Shown here piece after piece: positions 10,588 to 20,959 of a stretch of 64,000 nt of DNA. The translations under genes and the position numbers were made by a program. The first letter of the stretch is position 1. Every line of letters starts with the position of its first letter. The stretch covers positions 7,821,503-7,885,502 of the forward strand of contig NC_045143.1 in assembly GCF_008831285.2 (NCBI RefSeq), read 5' to 3'. This stretch comes from Nymphaea colorata (taxonomy: Eukaryota; Streptophyta; Magnoliopsida; Nymphaeales; Nymphaeaceae). The notes under the pieces were generated by a model. It did not search any database and was not told the origin of the DNA. It saw nothing but the letters and a program-made list of their open reading frames with translations.

Positions 10588-11624
10588 CGTTATCCAGTGT
10601 TCCCGGTGAAGGTGCCCTCTCCTTTTCTTCGACGGCCATCTAAGCAAACAATAAAGAGCAGTTATTAAACCGAAGCAAGGTATCGGGCAAGGAATGGGCC
10701 GTATATATATATATATATATATATCCCTTACAAGGACAAAAACATGATCTTGAAATTTTTTGTCAAAAAAAATTATGTAAAACGTGAACCTCCTAATCTT
10801 ACGTCGGTCTAATATGTAGTGCTCATGGGTCTCGTTATATACACAAGCTTCTTCGCATACCACGTATCTCTAAAAGTGAGTCAAGGGCTCAATGCAAGTG
10901 GAGTAGCGGTACCGTTGGCATTTTCCGTATATAACCATAAATTTTGAAAAATGATATTTGAGTAACTATTAAAATTTAAAACTTTAATTCAGCCCTCCTC
11001 ATGAAAATTTTTTTGTTCCGCCCATGCTTGCAATGCACATGTTAATGTGTCATAGGCCAGGCCAACTAGATCTAAAGATTAGTATCCATAATTAATTAGT
11101 CTCATAAAAGACCATGAAATAGAGCTCATCTCAAGGAAAACCTTACTCCTAAGAACGGATATCCATCTAGTTTTCAATATATTTTTAGACCAGTTCAAAC
11201 TACTCTTTAATTGTTCTTAATTACTCTTTATTGGTTAGAGATGGGGAAGCATCCAATGTGGTTATGTGGTTATATGCATAAGCCTATTATATGCATGACA
11301 CCTGACTTTAAGAGTGAGCTAGAGCTATTAGGTCAGGGATTAGTATGTCATGCACAATGAGATATATGTATGATGCGCATAACCATCTCTCCGAAAACTT
11401 ATTTAGAGAGGCCAATATTTAAACGGGAATCCTCCACTGCACTGTCCGGACTGATCAAGATTTTTTCCAGCCAATACTATTCCCTCTTGTATTTTGTTAT
11501 ATACTGTTTCTTCTAGCCAACTCTTGATATAAACCTCCTTCTAGGTTGTCGCACATGACATGTGTCTTCAACTTGTTTTGAGGCGATATAAGAGAGAGAG
11601 AGAGGGGGGGAATTGGTATATCTA

Positions 11625-11660
<36 letters not shown>

Positions 11661-11823
11661 AGGGAGAGAAAGAAAGAGAGGGAAATTGGCACATCCGTGA
11701 CAAAAACGAACCCTCTTGAATTATTAATAAAATATGTTTTACACAAACATAAACATTCTAGAATGCCTACACACACTAATTTAATATAAAACAAGACTTT
11801 GCTGCTCCAGTTGTTTTTATAAA
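10588..11823. other. Upstream region of the IQD gene
   Basis: Promoter and 5' leader of the minus-strand IQD gene should lie here. A (TA)11 tract occupies 10702-10724, about 115 bases upstream of the start. Around 10920-11060 is a hAT-like remnant (TTAAAATTTAAAACTTTAATT, then TTCCGCCCATG). A longer (TA)n with GA tract is at about 11589-11660. No further gene. Confidence 0.45.
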
Positions 11824-12438
11824 GTGAACCATAACTCTATGATATTTTTGTCAGATGAAGAGCTGATCAGAGTAGTCGGATTTTTAGATCGGATGGCCCT
11901 TAAGCTGCCTGTTTTTTATTGTTTAGCTTTTTTCCATTTTCTCTCTTCCCGACCTTCCCTCCCTTGTTCACTCCCTCCCTCAAGCATTTCCACTGTCAGG
12001 AGTGGCCGCCGGTGGGCTGGCCTGTTCTTCGCATCTGGGTGGATGACCAGCATTGGGGGATGCCACCGGCGGCAGCCAGTGGCGGTAGAAATGAGGGAGC
12101 TAGGGAAGGGAGAGAGGTGGCTGCTGGCGCCATTCCCTGACACCGGCAGGCCCGTTAGGAGGACGGAGGCCCGGCGGGCCCCGTGGGCCTCCATCAGGAT
12201 GGCGGAGGCCCAGCAGGCTAGAAAATAGCACCAGCAGCTGCCGTCGCCGGTGGATCAAGTTGGGAAGGGAGGAGACAGATGGAGAAGAGGGGAAACTGGA
12301 GCAAGCGAGGGAGGATTGAAGAGAGTGTGTAAAAAAAAAAAAGTAAAACAAATGAACAGCAGGAGGGCCATCTGATTTAGATCAGACGGCTCTAATCAGT
12401 TGTCCATTTGACAAATAAAAGATAGAATTATGGTTCAC
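11824..12438. mobile_element. Element with long (about 90 bp) terminal inverted repeats and GC-rich cargo
   Basis: The left end GTGAACCATAACTCTAT and the reverse complement of the right end GTGAACCATAATTCTAT start a similarity of about 90 bases at roughly 75 percent identity. It includes GATCGGATGGCCCT on the left and AATCAGATGGCCCT on the right. The middle 350 bp (about 11950-12330) is strongly GC-rich (for example GGCCCGGCGGGCCCCGTGGG) and open in several frames, unlike its AT-rich surroundings. Long inverted repeats with GC-rich, gene-like cargo suggest a Mutator-like element carrying captured DNA (Pack-MULE type). I found no clear 9-bp target duplication, so class assignment is tentative. 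Confidence 0.65.
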
Positions 12439-14014
12439 ACCTAACAAAGGTTGAAGCTAGCTTGAGCAGGTGGTGCGGACGGACAAATCCAAGGACAAAT
12501 CAAACACTTTTTAATACAAAATTTAAAAATTTTTGTCATACAAACTTTATAAAAATTAACTTGATGCCACAAAATAACATGGAAGTCTCTAGCACGTAAC
12601 GAGGAAAACATTTACCTATGAGCGCAAAAACAAAAACAACACAATAGTAACTTTCTATTGAATATCTAAATGTCCATTTCATTTGCATAATTGACCAAAC
12701 TATGGTTGAGGGGAGGGTTGTATGTGCTTAGGCCTCAAACCTGCAACAAGCTTTACAAAGACCCCATGTAAGTCCATATGAAACGTCGATTTCACAAAGT
12801 TGATTAACATGGTGAGTGATATCCGTGAGCCGAAATCCTCCAACCATTCATTCATTCAAATGACTTACATGTAACATGGTTGGATTCTTCCAGCTATCTG
12901 CGTGCCGAGGAATCTTGTCATCCAGATATAGAAACATTCGGATCGATGGGAAGAAGATATATATATATATATATATATATTATGAGTTTAAGGGAGATGG
13001 GGCATGCAGCACTCTCAATTAGAACAATACAAACCACACATCTGCCAAGTTGGCTTTCTTTGATGGGACGGCAACCAAGAAGTATGTGGTTGAGGTTTTC
13101 TTTCAACCCTGCTGAACGATGACTTTCCAACATCAGGTTGAATTTTAGATAACATGCAACCACATACGTTGCATTTTACAAACGGCGTACACAGACATAT
13201 AATATATATATATATATATATAAAGAAATTGAATTGTGACTCTAGTTTTTTAGAGTCACTCATCCAATAGACAATTAAAAAAAATAAGGAGAAAAAGTGA
13301 TGATGGGTATTTTTGTCACCTAATATTAATTTACATTTTTTTCTTTCTTTTTTCTTTCAATCATCCATATGCTTTAGAAAGACGGCTTTGGTTAGATGAT
13401 AGGTGATTCTCTACATAATCGAAGTCATCGCTAACTCTCTCTCTCACACACACAAATATATATATAGATAGATATATATAGAGAGAGAAGGGAGGGGAGG
13501 TCATAAAACTCCTTTTTTTCCTTAATAATGAAGTTGATTTCCAACTCAAAAACTTTAGGACAACACCATTGGAAAAGCTAGCAGAAGGTAGGTTCTTCAA
13601 TTGACGCTCTTAGATTCCTGTCCAAAGAGAAAGCTTCCCTTTGCTACTCAAATTTCAAGATAAGGTGGCACCATGACCACATGCTCCTCCCTCTTCCCAA
13701 AGATCGATGGACGCTACGAACCGACATTTGCTTAATTTCTCTCCATAAGAAAAACCACATAGTGTGGCAAGTGATTACTGGAATAAACCATGTACATGAA
13801 TTTAATTTACAGAAGTAAGAGTCACACATAAATCTTCCTATTTTATATTGACATTTTGTATGGTTAAAAAAAAGGTTTGGGCATGCACCATTCTCCCAAG
13901 GCTATATACAATCTTCCGGGATTCAAGGAAAAGACAATTGAAAGAGAAAAAAAAAGAAAGAAAAGCGAAACGTGTTGTTAGCAAGGAGTAATGGAATATT
14001 GCACTCCCCTTTTC
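12439..14014. other. Intergenic, 3' flank of the 142-aa gene
   Basis: No gene is supported. (TA)n tracts lie at about 12957-12980 and 13200-13222, and a mixed CA/TA/GA tract at about 13437-13490. The bases just below 14015 should hold the 3' untranslated region of the minus-strand gene. Confidence 0.5.
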
Positions 14015-14443
14015 TCATCTTCCGGGGACTTCTTTGGCGGCGGCCTCATGAATCTCATGCCTTCTGGAAGTGCTTCTAGCAAGCAGCTTCCTCAAGCTGT
14101 TCTTGCCCTCTTTCTTCTTGTTGTTGTTGTTTGAAAAAATGGATGAGGGAGGTATCGTCTCTAAGCTAAGCCGTGTCTCGAGCTGCTTCGACACTGCGAC
14201 GATCTCATACGAGTCCCAGAGCGACTCGTTGAAGTCCCATCTCCGCGCAGCTTCCTCGGCCATCTTCTTCATCGCCTCCATCTTAAACCGCGAAGGCTTG
14301 CTCCTGTAATTGCCCTTGTGGGCTTCCCATTCCTTGATGCTCCTGGCGTTGCCTGAGTGGCCATGCCAAGCCTGGGCCACAGCCTTCATGATCTCTATCT
14401 CTGACCTCCCTTCATGGTGATCCTCTTCATGCTTTTTCCTCAT
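14015..14443 (-). CDS. Plant protein of unknown function, 142 aa
   Basis: A single-exon frame from ATG (14443) to TGA (14015-14017). A TAG stands in frame directly before the ATG, which fixes the start unless that CCTAG is a splice acceptor of a leader intron. The protein is very basic and hydrophilic: an acidic/His start (HEEDHHEGRSEIEIMKA), a core with AVAQAWHGHSG, KGNYRSKPSRFKMEAMKK and ARRWDFNESLWDSYEIVAV, then an Asn/Lys linker and a Lys/Arg-rich end. The core has the feel of a small conserved plant family with no known role. I see no signal peptide, membrane segment or catalytic motif. Regular codon content over the whole frame and the ordered Trp-containing motifs argue for a real gene. 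The function is unknown. Confidence 0.75.
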   Translation of the reverse strand: MRKKHEEDHHEGRSEIEIMKAVAQAWHGHSGNARSIKEWEAHKGNYRSKPSRFKMEAMKKMAEEAARRWDFNESLWDSYEIVAVSKQLETRLSLETIPPSSIFSNNNNKKKEGKNSLRKLLARSTSRRHEIHEAAAKEVPGR

Positions 14444-14611
14444 CTAGGCAATGGTACAGAGAAAGAACGAAAGAAAGAGAGGGAGAGGGAGAGAGTTGAT
14501 GAATAAAGGCCTCACATTGGTGGCTTGGGGAAGATAAGTTTCATTGGTGATAATGTTTCTCAATGCGACCCACCTCCCCAAAAAAGAAAATGAATGAATG
14601 AAACTTGCGGA

Positions 14612-14624
14612 TTTATATATATAT
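14612..14624 (-). promoter_or_regulatory. Candidate TATA box of the 142-aa gene
   Basis: Read on the minus strand, ATATATATATAAAT lies about 170 bases upstream of the start codon, a plausible distance for a plant TATA box. Alternating TA is common in this window, so the assignment is weak. Confidence 0.3.
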
Positions 14625-14639
14625 TGACAAGATCATATG

Positions 14640-17031
14640 GTATGTCCTGTCCTTGTCTTAGATTGCTTTACTGACATGACACATTGGTGGTATACGACAG
14701 ACTGGTATGTTAATGTGCTGCTGTTCTTTTTTCTTTTTTTTTTCTTCTCTCTAATTTGTGGGTTTTATTGGAAAATTTTGGCTAAAGGACACTAGTTTGT
14801 AATTTAAATTTTTTATACAACACCTGTATGTAAATTAGAAAAACTGCTGTGAAAGTTCAATATAAAAATAAATGTTTTTTATGGTTTTGTGCGGGCAATT
14901 GCTCACACCTGCCTTTATTTGCTTTCTAAGCAGGAAAAGTACAAAAATTTTGATGGTTCTCATAAAATTAATGGCAATGGCAATCCTTTGAGTAGATTTA
15001 ATAAAAGAATGGTGTTCACATGAAGGTGAGCCAGAATTTTTTGGCTCCAAAATATTAATTCAATAATTTTAAAATATTTCAATAGATAGCCAAATGATTA
15101 AGAGGCACCAAATATATGAATAATTAAATGATGGGAGGAGTAACATGTATATAAATAAATTTTGTGTGGCCGTGCAGGCAACTGCCCACACAACTGGATT
15201 TTATGTAATTTGATTTGAATTTGGACTTGAATTCGGACCTATTTATCTTTTTAAAATTGATTTTGGTTCCGATAAACAAGATTGAAAATTTATATGTGAT
15301 TGGATTGTAGCTTTAACGGATCCCAGTCAGATATCTTATTCGGATTTGGTTATGAAACTGCGAACTGAATCTCAATCTGATTAGTAATTGGATCCATATC
15401 TGTTTGCAATTGCATCCCTAGGAACAGCCTATTCCATGATGCCGACCCGTTTGAGTTGGGGATGTAAAATCCAGTTTTAGCAATTTTGACTTAGTCAGGT
15501 GACCAAAGTCAGATTCAAACTCATTGTCACCTCATGTTTGAAAAAAACAAATTCAGATCCGACTACCATAAGATCCAATATTTTATATGTAATTAGGTTG
15601 GGTCTTTATAGCGTCTCAGTGCTCGGATTTGGATTCAATTATGAAACGTAGTTCTGAATCTAAATTAATCTAATATAGTATTTGGATCCACGGATGTCTA
15701 TTACCGTATCCTAGGAAACGAATCCGAATTCTGATTGCCATGGATATATCTGATCCATTCGTGTTCATGGTTTGAGCCCAAAGAATCAAAAACTGGGGAA
15801 TGGCAAATGGAAGTGCAAACATATGGGACCTTTTAGGCTCAAAGTCGCACATTTTTCTGGCAAAAAATTTAAACTTAATCAGAGAATGAAAATAGCATTC
15901 AGACCCACACTGCAACCAAAATCAGATCCAAACCGCATAAGAACCAGCATTTGTATGTAATTAGTCGGATCTCATAAACTTCATAATGAATCGGAGTCCG
16001 ATCGTAATTTGAACCACATATTTTTTCCACGAAATTAATTTGAAATCATCAGATATACCTAATTAGTTTGAGGCAGAACCGGAAAGAGCCAAACAAATGG
16101 GCAAGGGCAAATGATAAGTGTCTTTCCTTTTTTTTTTTCCCAAAATATATGGATCAAAATGCAGACTCAAATTCACATAATTTTTCTGGCAATAAATATA
16201 AGTTTTGCCAATTTTTTTTTTATTTTTGCTTTAAGAAACGAATTCAGACCTATTTAGCATAGTTGGTCGGTAAGGGGCTACATGTAAACCACACGTCCAC
16301 AGATTTTAAAGGCCATATGAATGAAATACTATAATTATTTTTCATAAAATGGCCCTCATTTTGTGGAAATTTTCAAGCTTGCCCACATTTTTGCCTTGTT
16401 AGTGCAGACATTCTATCGTGGTTAGATAAGTGCGAGCAAATATTTGCTGTATGAATTAGTTTTAGTACCGTCATAATGTGGAATCCCTACTTTAAACTCA
16501 TAGCTTATAAAAGTATATGGTTGTGATCTTCTTATGCAAGAAAGAATAAAGAGCAAATACATGCTCCGGATGAGTCTGTAAATCATAGCGCACAATGCTT
16601 CTGGAACGAAGTCTCACCCGTATTTGAATTACGAACTTCTATATACACACCACCAAAAATATCTCCAAGGGAATATTAACATGGCAAGGGCTAGTTAGGC
16701 GACTAATCTTTATTTCAACATCCCGTGACATCGATTCTGTATGTTACAAAAAAATAACAGTATTTATATGCAAGTTGAAACATAGCAGATGCATCACCGC
16801 AAAGTACCAAAAGCGGGCTTCGTATCTTGAAAATTAAGATAAGGAAAAGGGTGGAGGCTTGGGATTTTAGTTAGACTGTAGTATGAAATATTCTTCCTGC
16901 TCGCTCAACATCTGCACAACAAAAATACATGTCTTTTCCTTTATCCACATGAATCTAGAGACAAAAATTGCATGAATCATTTAGCAAAACCCATTTTCTT
17001 GTAAAATCATAGAAGAAGCATGTGTGGGCAA
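14640..17031. other. Intergenic, dispersed repeat fragments
   Basis: No gene seen. hAT-MITE palindrome remnants (GTGCGGGCAATTGC at about 14890, GCAGGCAACTGCCCACAC at about 15174) and GGGATGTCAA-family pieces (about 15220-15420 and 15540-16060) make up much of it. 16270-17030 holds nothing I can name. Confidence 0.45.
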
Positions 17032-18164
17032 TAGGGATGTCAACGGATTAGATCCAAATTAGATATACCTTAAACCATATCTGCTTTTTTTGACATTCAC
17101 ATATTTCAATTCAGATTTGAGTAGCGAAAAGTCATACTTAAATCTGTAATTTGATTTCACAATCCGAATCCGAGTTATAGTCACAACGGAATCTGAATTT
17201 TGTACCGAATTTTGCCAATTTTCAAAATGTAAGAGCATTAGATATATGATTTGTCTAAAAATAAGTCCGATGAATCAGCATAGGTATTGATGTATATCTG
17301 AATCCGATCAGATGTTATTTAAAAAAAAACTTGTTTTTTTAGTTTTAAACGGCATTTCATTTTCTTGTGTTTTTTTCGCATTTTTTTGAAAATAGTGCAT
17401 TTTTTGTGACCATGGACTTTTAACCAAGTTGACTCAAAGTTGGATGGACCCAGTTGCAATCAAACCCCACATTTAACTGGCATGAGTTTTGACATGTAGC
17501 TGCAGCTTGATCTCTTTTGGATTTGGATACATCACCAAAATCCAAGTCACAGATGAACCCACTTCGGGCGCTCATTAACATTATGATCGGACCATGTGTA
17601 TCAAGTTGTGAATTTAAAATATTTAGTATGCCACAAATTAATGAATCTCAAGTCGAACAAAAAGAGATCATACCGATGTTTGTTTTTGCATGCATAGCTT
17701 TTCAGACAAAGATTCCACATGACTGTGAGAAATCTTAAAATCTTAGAATTGAATATATTAGTCCACATTGGATCATAGAAGTATTCAACCATATCTAAAA
17801 AAACAGCATATGAAAAGATTTTGTCTAATTAAGAAATTGGACAGGATTCAAAGTTAAGAAAATGAATTCAATTAGATTCAGATTCAAATATACATAAATC
17901 TCCATTCGGATGCAGATTCAGATCTGATTTAGTTTAAAATAGATACCATGTATTCAATGCTCTTGCGTTCTTAAAATCGGCTGGATATGATTCGAAATTC
18001 AGGTTCCGAAATAAATGTAAATATTGAATTTGGTTTTGGATTCGGATATGGTTTTTCCTCGTTCGAGTTCGAATTTGAACAAAAATATGTCAATATCCAG
18101 AAAAGCTGATATGGTTAAGATCATATCTTATTCAAATCTTGTCCATTGACATATCTACTCCTAA
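17032..18164. mobile_element. GGGATGTCAA-family element, about 1.1 kb
   Basis: The left end is TAGGGATGTCAACGGATTAG. The reverse complement of the right end is TTAGGAGTAGATATGTCAATGG, so both termini carry ATGTCAAYGGA inverted. The interior alternates AT-rich spacer with strings such as AATCCGAATCCGAG and GATTCGGATATGG. The left 50 bases closely match 48776-48830. No transposase coding is visible, so this is a nonautonomous repeat of unknown class. Confidence 0.5.
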
Positions 18165-19333
18165 TTCTTAAGTTAACATGTCTCTAACTTCGTTTCCCCA
18201 AATTGTTTGAAAATATGCCTGAGCATTGCAGAAAATAGAAAAAATATAAGCAACAGTAAAATAAGTAAGAAACATGCTGAGATCAACAATAAAGCAACTA
18301 CAGCACACTTATAATAGTAAAAATAAAATATTTTTGTGTGAAAAAAAAAATATTTTAAAAATTTTGAAGGAAGTGAAGCCACAGATACCAAAAAGAAAAG
18401 TGAAAATAGATTAAGAGAAAACATATTAATTAAAAGCTAGATTATTATTGCATCAAGATCAAAACTGGCACAAAAGAGACACAAGTTTCTTGAAACTATA
18501 GCTATTGGTCGGAAGGAGCACCAGAAGGAAGTGCGCTGAGTTCTATGTGAATGGCTGAATTGCCCGATTCGGATCAAATCGAGACCACTTTCTTGATGCT
18601 TTATTAATTTACCCTATATTTTTAATTTTTATTTTTGAATTTCTTATTCATACTTTGTTTGAAAATTACATTTTATTTTGATCTGATAAAAAGAATCCTG
18701 GTTTACTCTATATTTTCAATTTTTATTTTTGAATTTTTTATTCATACTTTGTTTCAAAATTACAAATTTATTTTGATCTGATAAAAAGAATCCTGGTTCC
18801 CTTTTGATTTGGTCAATTCTCTGAATCTTAATTTTCCAGGCTCATTTGATTTGGAAACCAATTTTCACAACATTGCTTCAAATCAACAGATGGCGATTGT
18901 TGAAAGGATTGCTATGACACATGTCGAAAGCGATCGCGCGTGGCAATAGCGACACGTGGTTAGATCAGAGGAGGAATTAGTGGATCTCAACAATGTTTTC
19001 CAAGTGAATTATGGTGATGTATACCAAGAGTTTTGTTGATCCCAAAAGTACAAATAAATCTCCCCTCTTTCCATCACCTCATTTAAACTCCTCCTAAATC
19101 TTAGAAAATCTGTCCCAATCTTTTTTTTTTTGTTTTTCAACCACCCCTAGTTAATTAATGTGCTACTAACATGTAAATGTTATGTTTATGTTATTTATCA
19201 TCTATCCTCATTTTAATTGCCTTTTTTTTTTATTTCTTTTTCATTTATAAGGGCGACATAAATGGTATCGATCATTTTTATTGAATTTGACTTAATTTGA
19301 TATTATAATATGATCCTGATGCTATCAAAAATG
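18165..19333. other. Intergenic with a 94-bp tandem duplication
   Basis: No gene seen. The duplication at 18611-18798 is listed separately. Around 18930-18955 the string CGATCGCGCGTGGC precedes ACACGTGG, a G-box-like site without an obvious gene. Confidence 0.45.
18611..18798. repeat. Tandem duplication, about 94-bp unit
   Basis: ACCCTATATTTTTAATTTTT at 18611 and ACTCTATATTTTCAATTTTT at 18705 start two copies that both contain CTTATTCATACTTTGTTT-like DNA and end GATAAAAAGAATCCTGGTT. Only a few differences separate them. Confidence 0.9.
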
Positions 19334-19521
19334 TAGGGGCAGAGCTAAAAGTTTTTAATGAGAGGGTCGAATTAAAGTTCTTAAAATTTTGAAAAGGGCT
19401 TAAATATCTTTTTAAAAAAAAAATTACATAAAACAAGTAAAATTTTTTAAAATTTACATCTAAATTAAAAAAAAATTGAGGTAGGGCGGGGGCCATGCAG
19501 GCCCATTGGCTCCATTCCCTG
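19334..19521. mobile_element. hAT-type MITE, diverged copy
   Basis: The left end TAGGGGCAGAGCTAAAAG and the reversed right end CAGGGAATGGAGCCAATG resemble the termini at 2422-2589. The flanks CAAAAATG and CAAGAATT agree at 6 of 8 positions, as expected for an old 8-bp duplication. Confidence 0.55.
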
Positions 19522-20441
19522 CAAGAATTAAGACTGTATGATGAAAGATTGAACTCCATTGGACTAGTATAAGATTTGTTCTTTATAATTTTAATGAGAA
19601 TTGTCTGTTTAGGACCTATATATACCAGATCCATTTACATCTTTACCTCCAATTACAAGTAGGGACTCTACTTGAACTTATTCGTTTAAGTATAAGCTCG
19701 AGTGTAAATCAGTCAAGTTCGAATTACACAAGCTTGGCTCGTTTAAACTTGACCCTGCTCATGTCTTTCTTGTTTGTTAATCTTTAGAGGCATGTCGGAA
19801 ATTTTTGACCAATTTTAATACTATTTTTATAGTTTTATTTTCATTTAAAAAAATATATGAATCAAGTGACACGAGCTTAAACGAGTCCAAGTTTGAGCTT
19901 AAAAGAATTGAACTCGAGCTTGGACTCAGTTTACCAAGGCACGCTCGAACTCGCCTCATAAAGCTAAACCAGTGCCATAGCCACTGGTGGTTTCGTGTGG
20001 CAATTGCCCACACCAGCCCCACCAAAAAAAACCTTTATTTTTGCATTGCTACCTTTAAATGTTTGATTATTTATATATATTGGTGCCCCTCAAGTTTTGG
20101 ACTAGTGTTCCTTCAACAAAAATTTCTGGTTCTGCCATTGAGCTAGACTCGAGGTTGAGTCGAGCTCAAGTTTGGTTTGCTTGATTTATATTCCTAATAA
20201 TTTGTAGTTGAATGGAACTGGTACAAGAGGACTGTAAAAATTAATCAACTGTAAGGAAGATTGAAGATGAGCTTGAAAAATCATAACAGCACTTGGATCC
20301 AGATTTAATTTCAGACTAGTGACAGAACCACATTGGTGACTGGTGTGGGCAGTATGCCCACACAACTGCCCACCAGTCTCTTAATTTTTTTTTATTAAAT
20401 GGACATTTTCAAATGCTTATTATATATTTATATATATATAT
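19522..20441. other. CGAGC-type degenerate repeat hosting a hAT MITE
   Basis: About 19640-19960 and 20140-20190 are rich in ACTCGAG, TCGAGCTC and AAACGAGT strings, as is 24860-25230. The MITE at 19970-20140 interrupts this repeat. 20330-20375 holds another GTGTGGGCAGTATGCCCACAC palindrome. Confidence 0.45.
19970..20140. mobile_element. hAT-type MITE, 171 bp, nested in a CGAGC-type repeat
   Basis: The left end CAGTGCCATAGCCAC and reversed right end CAATGGCAGAACCAG form imperfect inverted termini. The flanking 8-mers AGCTAAAC (19962-19969) and AGCTAGAC (20141-20148) match at 7 of 8. The interior carries the palindrome GTGTGGCAATTGCCCACAC, tying other loose copies of that palindrome in this window to this family. 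Confidence 0.7.
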
Positions 20442-20475
20442 AGCCAATTTTTCTTTGTGACTCAACTTTAGCCGT

Positions 20476-20565
<90 letters not shown>

Positions 20566-20600
20566 CCAATTTTTCTTTTGTCTCAACTTTAGCCGTCCAC
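20442..20600. repeat. (TA)n tract of 87 bp between two 37-bp direct repeats
   Basis: Uninterrupted TA runs from 20478 to 20564. It is flanked by AGCCAATTTTTCTTTGTGAC...GCCGTCCA on the left and AGCCAATTTTTCTTTTGTCT...GCCGTCCA on the right, near-identical copies separated only by the TA tract. The left copy is itself preceded by a shorter TA tract, so the unit may be flank plus (TA)n. Confidence 0.95.
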
Positions 20601-20830
20601 CACCATATTTTTGGAGTTTAGTGATTGTGATTTTCATTAAATGGAAAGTGTCAAAAAGGATGAAGCGAAAGCAAATAAAAAAACTTTCTCGAGTGTATCG
20701 CACGATATAAGGTTTTGGAGAATGATGCGCGGGGCAAAGGAACTATGACTTATGAGTGGGAAAATGAAATTAAGAAAAGAGGAAGGGGCGTTTCCGGTAA
20801 CCACTCTCCCCCGTGGGTCCACTTTCAAGG

Positions 20831-20935
20831 CACGTGCAAGAAGCCGTCGCGACGTCAATATTCCTTCACGAGGGTGACGTCACCGAAAGGACCCCGCCCG
20901 CAGCGCTGAACCGCTTTTGACGCTTCGTGGACGTC
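20831..20935. promoter_or_regulatory. Cluster of four ACGT-core palindromes in a GC-richer patch
   Basis: CACGTG (20831-20836), GACGTC (20851-20856), TGACGTCA (20875-20882) and GACGTC (20930-20935) fall within 105 bases of a patch (about 20740-20960) that is much more GC-rich than its surroundings. These are plant bZIP/bHLH-type sites (G-box and C-box-like). No gene start is evident beside it, so it may be a promoter relic or part of a mobile element. Confidence 0.3.
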
Positions 20936-20959
20936 CCTTGGGGTACACCTAAAGTCAAT

